This document shows, piece by piece, positions 37,088 through 46,795 of a stretch of 64,000 nucleotides of DNA. Made by a program: the position numbers and the translations under genes. A model generated the notes under the pieces. The model was not told the origin of the DNA. It saw only the letters and a program-made list of their open reading frames with translations, and did no database searches. Source of the stretch: Corynebacterium deserti GIMN1.010 (GTDB taxonomy: Bacteria > Actinomycetota > Actinomycetes > Mycobacteriales > Mycobacteriaceae); contig NZ_CP009220.1 in assembly GCF_001277995.1 (NCBI RefSeq), forward strand, positions 372,001 through 436,000. The letters are read 5' to 3'. Numbering within the stretch: the first letter of the stretch is position 1; every line of letters begins with the position of its first letter.

Positions 37088-38516
37088 TAACTCGAGATCG
37101 CAAAAGAAGAAGAGAATTTCGAACGCTAGCCCAGTATAAAACGACCAAGGCTCCCATAGAAAATATATGAGCTATCCAGAATGAAAAAGAACTCATATTA
37201 TTTAGTGTCAGTATACATATAATTATTACTAGGATGATTCCTATACTAAGTTTGGATATGGAGCTCCAGCTGAGGACCTTTCTCAGACTTACTAGGCGGA
37301 TTGCTACCAAGGTGCTAAATCCTATGACTGCAGCGAGCGCAGCGCCTAAGGCTTCAAATCGGGGCACTAACAGAACGTTTGCGCCAACCACTACTCCGCT
37401 AGCGATTAGTGATGACCATAAAATATTTCGAGTTTTCATTTTAGCCATATGGAAGGTGCCCATAAAAGAAGCTGAACCTGAAAGCGCTGCACTTAATAGT
37501 AAGAATGGAATCAAGGGCCCAGCTCCGACAAAGCCATTGCCGAATACCGGGACTGTAAGTGGAACCACTATCGCAGATAAAGAAATGCATGAGAATAACG
37601 TTAAGAAATGGAATCCATCAAAAACGCTTCCAGCATACTTCTTGAAAGTTTCAGATTCGTGCTCTTCGTTTGCGGACATTTGCCATGCTTGGTTAAAAAT
37701 TATTATGGCTGCGGCAAGAAGACTAGATACCTTCTGTGCTACACCAAAAATACCTACTTCGGAAACATCTGAGAATTCTGCAATGAACAGACGATTGACC
37801 GAGTTAACGACCCACCAAAGAGCTCCATTGATCATGAGAGGGAAGCAAAATACTATTAAAGTACGTGTTAGGCTCTTGGAAACTAAGTTCCATCTCACTA
37901 TGTTCCATACGTGGATTCGCCAGGCAAAAAAAATGACTGCCACAGCCTGCCCGATAGCTAGACCGCTAATATAGCCATATATCCCAAGGTTAAATACATA
38001 CAATCCTATAATGGCGACGACTGCTGTTACAGAAGCTTCGAGAATGCCTCCATTCACGAAGCTCTTAACTTTTCCTTCTGCGCGGCAGTATTGGGATAAG
38101 ACCGAGCGGTAAACTTGGAGAACGAGAAGTAAAATAATATATAAGGAAAAATCTTCTATTCCTGGAAACACCCAAGCTAAATGATAAAATATAACGCTAC
38201 CAAGGACGAGTCCGCCCGTCACCATGAGCAGCGCGGTAGTAAATATCCCACTGCTTGAGTGGGTCTTGCTCATCGTAAAGCGAAGAACGCCTTCATAAAG
38301 GCTGAAGCTAATTATGGGGAACAAGAGTCCAACAGTAGAAGTGATTAGCTCAATTTCACCATAACTCGCCGACCCTAAAGTGCGGGCATAAAAAGGTACA
38401 AGAAAAATTGCAATTAGTCTTGTTATCATACCCCCGATTGCAAAATAACCGAGATTCTTTAAGAGTTTTGAGGCTCGACTTTCCGTGGGTGAGTTTTTTT
38501 TATCCTGCGTTACCAT
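36981..38516 (-). CDS. Wzx-like polysaccharide flippase, C-terminus replaced by IS5 sequence
   Basis: A 511-residue MOP-type flippase with about 12-14 hydrophobic helices. Landmarks are FAIGGMITRLIAIFLVPFYARTLG at the N-terminus and WWVVNSVNRLFIAEFSDVSEVGIF in the middle. It should flip undecaprenyl-linked repeat units. The native sequence ends near 37090. The last about 37 residues (from RVRDRADRSGSLG) are antisense IS5 sequence, so the original C-terminus is lost. The core helices are intact and function may survive. Its start overlaps the pyruvyl transferase by 17 bases. Last gene of the operon. Confidence 0.85.
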   Translation of the reverse strand: MVTQDKKNSPTESRASKLLKNLGYFAIGGMITRLIAIFLVPFYARTLGSASYGEIELITSTVGLLFPIISFSLYEGVLRFTMSKTHSSSGIFTTALLMVTGGLVLGSVIFYHLAWVFPGIEDFSLYIILLLVLQVYRSVLSQYCRAEGKVKSFVNGGILEASVTAVVAIIGLYVFNLGIYGYISGLAIGQAVAVIFFAWRIHVWNIVRWNLVSKSLTRTLIVFCFPLMINGALWWVVNSVNRLFIAEFSDVSEVGIFGVAQKVSSLLAAAIIIFNQAWQMSANEEHESETFKKYAGSVFDGFHFLTLFSCISLSAIVVPLTVPVFGNGFVGAGPLIPFLLLSAALSGSASFMGTFHMAKMKTRNILWSSLIASGVVVGANVLLVPRFEALGAALAAVIGFSTLVAIRLVSLRKVLSWSSISKLSIGIILVIIICILTLNNMSSFSFWIAHIFSMGALVVLYWASVRNSLLLLRSRVRDRADRSGSLGRASLPAIGAPDLPDQPANNDHGVG

Positions 38517-39732
38517 GGAAAATCCTAGAAGACTTTGCCAACCGGTCTTTGTCAGTTTGGAGACGCACTTGTAGGTCCTCCATTTGCGACGCTAGATGTT
38601 CCTTTGCCTTCTCATCAGATGTCACCAGCGCAATTGCATTGATAATCCTAGCAAGGTCATGCTGAAGAGTTTCAATGCTAAATGAGGTATTTTCACAATC
38701 AACTATCGAAGTAAATTCTCGGACTTTCGGCTGCCATATAAAGCTCAAAAATGGAACCTGCTGAGTGAAACTTAGGATCAAGGCATGCATTCTTGATCCT
38801 ATTACACACTTACTGCGAGACAATAAATCTAAATAGGAATCTAAGGATGTAATTTTGTAAATTACACACCTTGAGTTACCTAACTCGTCCACTAAAGAAA
38901 TGAGGAAAGGATAATCTCGGAGATCTGTAGAAAATACCTCTAGAGTTACGTCGGGAAACTCCTCCAAGATCCGGGAAAATAATGAAAGACAAGATTCTCT
39001 ATCAAGGTGCGTGTTACTCACATCCGGGCACACTAAATTCACAGCAATCGTATGCTTTTCTTCACTTTTATAATCCGTAATCACTTTTGGAAAATTGAAG
39101 ACAGGATCGAGAGTGACCACCGCATTATCCAATCCTCCATAGTCCAAGTATATTTGGTGAGATGCCTGGTCTCTGAAAGTAATGTAATCACAACGTTTCA
39201 GTTGATCTACTGCCCGCTGGGCTTGTCTTGGAAGCACAAAAGGACCAATTCCAATCCCGACGGCAACTACCGGGATACCACGCCTTTTCGCCAAATCAGC
39301 GAAGTACTTGAACTCCAATTCGGATCTACTTCCCGCACTTAGATCGTAGAGTAAATTACCTCCTCCGAAGACGAATAGATCCGCTTCTTCTAAAGAAGAT
39401 TTCACCCATTTATGTCCGGGATCTGTAAGGCGACGCCAGGTGGAAAAAATTTCTCTGAAGGGAGAATTCCTCACCACTCTAAAAATTGAATTTCGCAGGT
39501 TCTTTCTATATACCTGGTCTTGCGCTTGACCAGTTTCTAATTTCTGCCACCATTCCTCTAATTGAGCTTCAGGGGTCTTCTTAATCTGACGTGGACCCCC
39601 GTAGCCAATTTTTGTAACTTCTCCGTAAGAGGAGCAAAGGTGATGGATGGTATTACCAATAAGGAGGTCTCCCAGATTAGCTGAGTTAAAAAATGATGCG
39701 AGTGCAATTGACGGATCATTCTTAAGGGACAT
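38500..39732 (-). CDS. Polysaccharide pyruvyl transferase family protein
   Basis: A 410-residue member of the CsaB/WcaK family that adds pyruvate ketals to sugars, or makes related acidic modifications. Landmarks: SFFNSANLGDLLIGNTI at the N-terminus, LFVFGGGNLLYD (glycine-rich), VAVGIGIGPF, and the C-terminal CVIGSRMHALILSFTQQVPFLSF. A short Lys/Asp-rich coiled tail follows. The start shares one base with the upstream glycosyltransferase stop (TAATG) and the stop overlaps the flippase start, so it is mid-operon. The acceptor sugar is unknown. Confidence 0.88.
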   Translation of the reverse strand: MSLKNDPSIALASFFNSANLGDLLIGNTIHHLCSSYGEVTKIGYGGPRQIKKTPEAQLEEWWQKLETGQAQDQVYRKNLRNSIFRVVRNSPFREIFSTWRRLTDPGHKWVKSSLEEADLFVFGGGNLLYDLSAGSRSELEFKYFADLAKRRGIPVVAVGIGIGPFVLPRQAQRAVDQLKRCDYITFRDQASHQIYLDYGGLDNAVVTLDPVFNFPKVITDYKSEEKHTIAVNLVCPDVSNTHLDRESCLSLFSRILEEFPDVTLEVFSTDLRDYPFLISLVDELGNSRCVIYKITSLDSYLDLLSRSKCVIGSRMHALILSFTQQVPFLSFIWQPKVREFTSIVDCENTSFSIETLQHDLARIINAIALVTSDEKAKEHLASQMEDLQVRLQTDKDRLAKSSRIFHGNAG

Positions 39733-40988
39733 TAGAACACTACCTTTCTATAGATTGAAAGAAGTTCCTCCAGATTTTTTTCAGGACTTAGTGAGGATCT
39801 GGTGCTTTGCTGAGCAAGTTTTCCTAGTTTCTGAGATTTGTATGGGTCGCGAAAAATACTTTTAATGAAATAGGCAGCCATGTAAGGCGCATCATGTTGA
39901 TAAAAGTATCCAGTTTCGTGATGCACAATGCGAGAAGCCACCCCTCCTACATATGACGCGACACACGGCATAGCAAGCGACTTTGCTTCACTGAGCGAAT
40001 TAGATTCATTTTCGATTGAGGAAGCCGAAAGAAATACATTAGAAGATAAAAATAATTTCTTAATATCAATATCAGATTTCACTCCGCTAAAATATAAAGC
40101 CTCAGACAAACCAGATTTTTTCACAAGATTGCGTACATAGGTGCCGTACTGGGTGCCAAGCAACCGTTGCTTCAAGACATTCGAATAATATGGAGGGCGC
40201 CCGGCAATAGTTAGGGTCGCGGTAGGAAACTCCTCCCTCACTAGCGAGAGCATTTCTACAGCAAAGTGAAGACCCTTCAAGGGATTTTTAGCCTGCGACA
40301 TAACGATGCTAAAGGGTTTGCACTCATCGGGGTCCCAATCGCCTTCGTAAAATACCTCGCGAAGTGTCTCGTTTAACTTTATATAGGATGCCTGCGGGGC
40401 GAGCTGTCGGGCGCATGCTTCATCCCATTCGGTTCTTCCAATTACATAGTCAGCTAAGCGAAGCGCGGCTTTCTCACGATCCCCTCTGGATCGGTAGGTT
40501 CGTTGTAAACCCTTAACCGAATCACCTTTTAAAAGACTTCGTAGTGTCATTTGATGCCATTTAACATCTTGCAATCCCGCAGTAATGTGATCTCCGATTA
40601 CAGATACCAAACCCTGAATATTCACTATGAGGGGGAGGCCGAGTTCTTTGGTAGCATTAGCTACCACTAAACTGTGGGGTAGCTCGGTGCCGAATAAATG
40701 TACTGCCTCAAACTGGAGCGTGCGTAACATATCTTGCCATTGCGCTAGGAAAGCGGGCGTATCTACCATCTTTGGGTTAAAGAGTATATGTCCGTCCCTT
40801 AGAGCCTGGCTGAAGTCAAGTGGCTTATCTAACTTCGCAACCGGGTACGCGACTATGGGGGTCCATGATTCTTCTTTTTCGAGCAAGTGTGCAATGGAAG
40901 TGATCCAGCCAGCTAGGGGGGAGGGGGAAGTTCCTTCTCTACTGCTGGAAGAAGCAGGCGCGACATTAGTAACCCATAGTATCTTCAT
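39732..40988 (-). CDS. Family 4-like glycosyltransferase
   Basis: A 418-residue GT-B glycosyltransferase. The N-terminal domain opens MKILWVTNVAPASSSS. The C-terminal nucleotide-sugar domain shows SIVMSQAKNPLKGLHFAVEML, ATLTIAGRPPYYSN and the acidic EIENESNSLSEAKSLAMPCVASYVGG type motif (SSIENESNSLSEA). Retaining family 4 enzymes transfer hexoses from nucleotide sugars to growing lipid-linked glycans at the membrane. It overlaps the polymerase gene by four bases upstream and the pyruvyl transferase by one base downstream. Confidence 0.88.
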   Translation of the reverse strand: MKILWVTNVAPASSSSREGTSPSPLAGWITSIAHLLEKEESWTPIVAYPVAKLDKPLDFSQALRDGHILFNPKMVDTPAFLAQWQDMLRTLQFEAVHLFGTELPHSLVVANATKELGLPLIVNIQGLVSVIGDHITAGLQDVKWHQMTLRSLLKGDSVKGLQRTYRSRGDREKAALRLADYVIGRTEWDEACARQLAPQASYIKLNETLREVFYEGDWDPDECKPFSIVMSQAKNPLKGLHFAVEMLSLVREEFPTATLTIAGRPPYYSNVLKQRLLGTQYGTYVRNLVKKSGLSEALYFSGVKSDIDIKKLFLSSNVFLSASSIENESNSLSEAKSLAMPCVASYVGGVASRIVHHETGYFYQHDAPYMAAYFIKSIFRDPYKSQKLGKLAQQSTRSSLSPEKNLEELLSIYRKVVF

Positions 40989-42151
40989 AAACTTGACCTT
41001 ACTTGATATTTGGCGATGGGCTGATCTTTTTTAATCTCGGAGGTGTTCCTCCTACAAAAGTAAAAATAAGCGACAAGAGGAGTGGCCCATATAGGCTGGC
41101 TCGCTAATGTTAGTGCGATAACTATTACGGATAAGGGGGTCTCAAATAAGCTGCGAAGAAGTAAGAAAGATAAGACTAAGGCTAAAGGGAAGCCATAGCG
41201 GATCAGCACTTGAGAAAAGCTGTCAAAAGAACCCCAATTCATCTCAATGTACTGCGCATTATATCTAGCAATTCCTACACCCAAAGGCTGGGTTATAAAC
41301 TCTGAGAAGATGGTTTGCATGGGTAAAAAACGACCCGCAAACGCTTCACTTCCCATAAGCTTATTTTCCTGCTGGTAGGTTGCCTCAAGCCATATCGCTT
41401 CCCAGGTCAAAAAAATACTAAGTGCCAAGCCGAAAATTAATCTCTTTGAGCGTAATGCACCAATGAGAATAAGGAAACAAAAAACTGCCAGCCCCATCGT
41501 CGAGCGTGTGGTAAAAATCGCAAATCCAATCACCCCGAGCTTGAAGAACCAAAAAGCGTCAAAGTTTTCTTTAGGGAACCTTAGCATCGCCGCCACTCCA
41601 AGATTTAGGACCATTTGAAAGAGTCCCGGTTCTGATGCAATTCCTGAATTCCGATTAACTACTAAACCATCGGGGTAGACAAGTAAATTAGAGATGCCGA
41701 TTGTATGATGCGTGGTGCCTTGGTATCCATAGGAAGGTAATGCGTGAACAATGGATGGGGTAAAGGTATAGATAGCCACCCCCACTAGAGAGCAGAAGGC
41801 GAAGGCGAATGCCCAGAAAGCCAGAGCTTTTTCGATTCTGGATACCGGTATTCTCCGTGCCACCACCCAGCCCAGGGCTAAACCTGAAAAAAATAGAACG
41901 TGCGTTCCTAGCACTTGTAGAGGTGAGGGTAAAGGCCAGAAGATATCCTGAATTACCGCAAATAGGAATCCAATAACGATAAAAATTACTGGAGTCGCAT
42001 CGGCTTTCTGCTGAGGGAATCTTAAAATGAGAGCTAAGAGGAGGAGGAGATATCCGGCTAGCCTGACGGGCCCTTCTATTAGGGGAGAAACGCTCATAAT
42101 GATTAGAAGGCCAACAATGAAGTAATCACTATTTCGAACTTGAGGAGACAA
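40985..42151 (-). CDS. O-antigen polymerase-like (Wzy) membrane protein
   Basis: 388 residues, about ten hydrophobic helices, with one longer extracytoplasmic loop (SIVHALPSYGYQGTTHHTIG ... VVNRNSGIASEPGLFQ). The GIASEPGLFQ segment is typical of the O-antigen ligase/polymerase superfamily. It would polymerise lipid-linked repeat units outside the membrane. The start is TTG at 42151, directly abutting the TAA of the preceding glycosyltransferase. Fits between two glycosyltransferases in a Wzx/Wzy-dependent operon. Confidence 0.8.
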   Translation of the reverse strand: MSPQVRNSDYFIVGLLIIMSVSPLIEGPVRLAGYLLLLLALILRFPQQKADATPVIFIVIGFLFAVIQDIFWPLPSPLQVLGTHVLFFSGLALGWVVARRIPVSRIEKALAFWAFAFAFCSLVGVAIYTFTPSIVHALPSYGYQGTTHHTIGISNLLVYPDGLVVNRNSGIASEPGLFQMVLNLGVAAMLRFPKENFDAFWFFKLGVIGFAIFTTRSTMGLAVFCFLILIGALRSKRLIFGLALSIFLTWEAIWLEATYQQENKLMGSEAFAGRFLPMQTIFSEFITQPLGVGIARYNAQYIEMNWGSFDSFSQVLIRYGFPLALVLSFLLLRSLFETPLSVIVIALTLASQPIWATPLVAYFYFCRRNTSEIKKDQPIAKYQVRSSL

Positions 42152-43381
42152 TTAGTCTTCCCCACTTTCTTCTAGGAACTTCCGAACCTTCTGCGCTTGA
42201 GCAGCATAGGTCTTATTCATGGCTAATTCTCGTCCTTGCTGGCCCAGGTAGCTCCTTTGGTTTTTATCAAGCTCAGAGGCGCGGATCATAGCGGTTGCGA
42301 TCTCTTCGGGGGTACTTTCCTCTATCGGAATCAATACCCGCCAATATTCCTCTGGGATGCCCGGTAGGCGTGTAGATAGAACGGGAACACCTGAAGCTAA
42401 ATACTCTAAAGTTTTGGATGGAAAAGAAAAACGGGTATATGCTTCCCCTGCGGGTCGAGCATTAATGAGAAAATCGCTGGAATTCTGGGCGTTAACGGCT
42501 TCTTTGTGACTAACCTGCCCAGCGAAAGTGATTGTAGGATTGTTTGCGGCTACCGCAAGTAACTCATCTTCATAATCCCCCGTACCAAATATCTTCAGTT
42601 CTATATTAGAGTCGGAAGGGAGGATCTGAAGGGCCTCCACGAGCTTATCGACGCCATACCTTTTGGATACTCCACCGGTATAAGTAAAGACCGTTGGTTG
42701 AGACTCGCGGTAAACGGCTTTAGCTGGTGGCAACTCATCAGTTATTGCTTCTACGACCAAATATGGGACACCGTCTGCGAGTTCTTTAGCCAAATCTGGG
42801 GTTAGAACAATCAGGAGATCAAACCGGTTTCCTAGTATATTAATGAGTTTCTTTTCAAACTTGCGAATTAGTCTGAGAATTCTAGATGAATGTCTGTGGA
42901 TGAGCATGCCTGGGGGGTCGGTCCATACTCCCACGCTGCGCCCACCTGTCAACTTCGCTAATGCAAGTCCGCTAATCATAAAGGGCACATGAACGGAGTA
43001 AACTACTACATACCCATGGCGTTGTCGGAAAGATTGCAAAATAACGGCTAGGAAGGAAGTGATTAGTCGAGATGGAAGTTTAGTTATCCGATAATTGAGC
43101 TGAGGTAAGGAGCGGAATGATGCCCTTGCTACTTTAGTGCGAATTTCTCTTTGTTTGCTGGGTGCTACAATTCGTTGAGGATGAACTGGGTACGGTGAGA
43201 TCGGTGCTGCTGAAATGCAATTGACCGGTAGCGATGTAGTCTCTTGCATCATTTGCGTTAAGCGACGTGCAAATAGGCGGGTTTGTACTTGTGGCCTAGA
43301 ATCTCTCCCTAGCAGAATATCTAAATCATTATCAGGATAGTCGAAACCTAAAATTGTGACTAATTTTTTCCTATTGGTCAT
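42152..43381 (-). CDS. Family 4-like glycosyltransferase, first gene of the operon
   Basis: A 409-residue GT-B enzyme. Middle: TVFTYTGGVSKRYGVDKLVEAL; C-terminal: ELKIFGTGDYEDEL, TFAGQVSHKEAV, then FSFPSKTLEYLASGVPVLSTRLPG, the sugar-nucleotide-binding glutamate region. The ATG at 43381 lies 78 bases from the inverted repeat of an intact IS5, so IS5 sits where the operon promoter or further upstream genes should be. Acceptor and donor cannot be told from sequence. Confidence 0.88.
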   Translation of the reverse strand: MTNRKKLVTILGFDYPDNDLDILLGRDSRPQVQTRLFARRLTQMMQETTSLPVNCISAAPISPYPVHPQRIVAPSKQREIRTKVARASFRSLPQLNYRITKLPSRLITSFLAVILQSFRQRHGYVVVYSVHVPFMISGLALAKLTGGRSVGVWTDPPGMLIHRHSSRILRLIRKFEKKLINILGNRFDLLIVLTPDLAKELADGVPYLVVEAITDELPPAKAVYRESQPTVFTYTGGVSKRYGVDKLVEALQILPSDSNIELKIFGTGDYEDELLAVAANNPTITFAGQVSHKEAVNAQNSSDFLINARPAGEAYTRFSFPSKTLEYLASGVPVLSTRLPGIPEEYWRVLIPIEESTPEEIATAMIRASELDKNQRSYLGQQGRELAMNKTYAAQAQKVRKFLEESGED

Positions 43382-43458
43382 TTATTCTCCATTGTGACCT
43401 TTTAGAGCATGTTTGACAGGCTTAGAAATAAGTTACTTTAGCGTACCCTTTTTACTAA

Positions 43459-44425
43459 GAGATTGCGCGGATAGGAAGATACAGGGGGCCACGGCGGGGT
43501 GGTGAACAAGAGCAGGCACGAGGCCTGGTAGATACGGATTCGACCAAGAAAACGTACACCACTCAGGAGCACTCGTGCCTGCCCTTCCATCCTCTATCAT
43601 CGACCCCCTCTGGTGCCAGTTCGCCGCGCTGATCCCACCCGTGACCGACACCCACCCACTTCGGTGCCACCGCCCACGCATCCCGGACCGGATCATCTTC
43701 GACAAGCTCATCCAGGTCCTCGTCCTCGGCGCCTCGTATGCCAAGATCGCCGACACGACATGCTCGGCCACCACCTTGCGCACCCGCCGGGACGAGTGGA
43801 TCACCGCTGGCATCTTCGAGCAGCTGGAACAGATCTGTTTGGAATTCTACGACCGTATCGTCGGACTCGATCTGGAAAACTTAAGCGTGGACGGGTGCAT
43901 CGTCACAGCCCCCTGCGGTGGTGAAGCCGCCGGGCGATCCCCGGTTGACCGGGGCAAACAAGGCACGAAACGCTCCCTGCTCATCGACGGCGCAGGTATC
44001 CCGCTTGGGTGCGTAGTCGCCGGTGCCAACCGGCATGACTCACCGTTGTTGCGCCCGACATTGGAGAAACTAGGCCGGTTCGGACTCGCCCTGCCCGATC
44101 AAATCACCGTGCATCTGGACGCCGGATACGACTCAAGCAAGACCCGCAGTCTGTTGACCGAACTTGGCTGCGAGTGGGTGATCAGCCAGAAAGGGGTCCC
44201 GTTGCAGGCCGGGGCCCGGTGGGTGGTGGAACGGACGAACTCGTGGCATAACCGCGGGTTCAAGAAACTGCAGGTGTGTACCGAACGTCGCATCCGGGTC
44301 ATTGAAGCGTTCATTTCTTTAGCCAACGCCGTGATCGTTGTTCGCCGGCTGGTCCGGGAGGTCTGGTGCACCTATCGCTGGGAGACTCGCCCGACCCAAC
44401 GACCCTGACCTATCCGCGCGATCTC
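43459..44425 (+). mobile_element. Intact IS5-family element
   Basis: Inverted repeats GAGATTGCGCGGATAGG (43459) and CCTATCCGCGCGATCTC (to 44425), with (C)TAA directly repeated on both sides (43456-43458, 44426-44428). One complete transposase gene. It separates the polysaccharide operon from the lpd region. Confidence 0.92.
43575..44408 (+). CDS. IS5-family transposase
   Basis: A 277-residue DDE transposase, apparently complete, GTG start at 43575. First Asp region NLSVDGCIVTAPCGGEAAG, second VTVHLDAGYDSSKTRSLL (as ITVHLDAGYDSS), and the Glu in ARWVVERTNSWHNRGFKKL. The protein sequence is clean, and two damaged relatives occur within 8 kb, so this copy may still be active. Confidence 0.92.
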   Translation: MPALPSSIIDPLWCQFAALIPPVTDTHPLRCHRPRIPDRIIFDKLIQVLVLGASYAKIADTTCSATTLRTRRDEWITAGIFEQLEQICLEFYDRIVGLDLENLSVDGCIVTAPCGGEAAGRSPVDRGKQGTKRSLLIDGAGIPLGCVVAGANRHDSPLLRPTLEKLGRFGLALPDQITVHLDAGYDSSKTRSLLTELGCEWVISQKGVPLQAGARWVVERTNSWHNRGFKKLQVCTERRIRVIEAFISLANAVIVVRRLVREVWCTYRWETRPTQRP

Positions 44426-44671
44426 TAAATCCTCGTGTCTGCCACCCGGGGGTCGGGCCCCTGTGTAGATCTTGCGTGGCATGATGGTAGATTATCTTTC
44501 CCTACATAATGCTAGTTTCAAGATATCTACCATCCGGGGGCAGGCCCGATCCCGATATACGGCGGATTTCATGGTGTGCTGTGGTTTATTGATGCATGGG
44601 GTAGAAGTAGTTGTTCAGGAATTCACCCCGAGTGCACCACAGTGTGTTAGTGACAACGTATCATTGAGCGC

Positions 44672-46081
<1,410 letters not shown>

Positions 46082-46100
46082 GCGCTGGCATTGAATGTGC

Positions 46101-46138
46101 AAATCCCCTCACCGATCACGATCGGGGAGGGGATTTTC
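46101..46138 (+). terminator. Rho-independent terminator of lpd
   Basis: AAATCCCCTC at 46101-46110 pairs with GAGGGGATTT at 46127-46136, with an inner ACCGAT/ATCGG extension, followed by TTCTC. Confidence 0.85.
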
Positions 46139-46161
46139 TCATGCGTTTAGAATCATAACCC

Positions 46162-46662
46162 ATGGCGAAGAAGATCGACAACAGCTCTGCTACCCCCGCG
46201 CTGGTGAAGCTCACTGCGGAGCAGATTCCCTATGAGTTGGATATCCATGATGTCGATCCGACATCCGACAAGGGCTTCGCCCTGGATTCCGCAGTAACAA
46301 TGGGTGTAAATCCAGCGGCTGTGTTCAAAACCCTCATGGCAGACATCGATGGCGAACACGTGGTGGCCATCGTGCCGGCCACCACCACCCTCAATCTCAA
46401 GGCTCTGGCCAAGGCGGGTGGTGGGAAGCGTGCAGAGATGATGGATCGCTCCCGGGCCCAGGTGGTCACCGGTTATGTACCGGGTGGGATCTCACCGATC
46501 GGGCAGAAACATCCGCACCGGGTGTTTTTAGATGAATCCGCCATCCTGCAGGAGAAGATCTACGTCAGTGCCGGGCGGCGGGGATGGTCACTGATCATGA
46601 CACCCGATGATGTCCTACACGCTACCGGTGGACAATACGCGGATATCGCTGATCATTCTTAA
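46162..46662 (+). CDS. YbaK/EbsC-type aminoacyl-tRNA deacylase
   Basis: A 166-residue protein with the YbaK fold that hydrolyses mischarged Cys-tRNA(Pro) or related aminoacyl-tRNAs. Landmarks: AVFKTLMADIDGEHVVAIVPA with the conserved Lys, LNLKALAKAGGGKRAEMMD, and GYVPGGISPIGQKHPHRVFLDE, the family's GxxGGxxPxG signature. Length is normal. ATG at 46162. It sits alone between the lpd terminator and the calcium-repeat protein. Confidence 0.9.
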   Translation: MAKKIDNSSATPALVKLTAEQIPYELDIHDVDPTSDKGFALDSAVTMGVNPAAVFKTLMADIDGEHVVAIVPATTTLNLKALAKAGGGKRAEMMDRSRAQVVTGYVPGGISPIGQKHPHRVFLDESAILQEKIYVSAGRRGWSLIMTPDDVLHATGGQYADIADHS

Positions 46663-46795
46663 GGGGAAGATCTGTCGATATGAGGTGATGCGTCGATAAG
46701 CGTTTTGGCGGTGAGCGTGGATGATGGATCACTGTGTGTGGCGTCATGCAGAGAAATGAGGAGTTTCCTCCGCAGTGTGGATATATTAAAAACAA

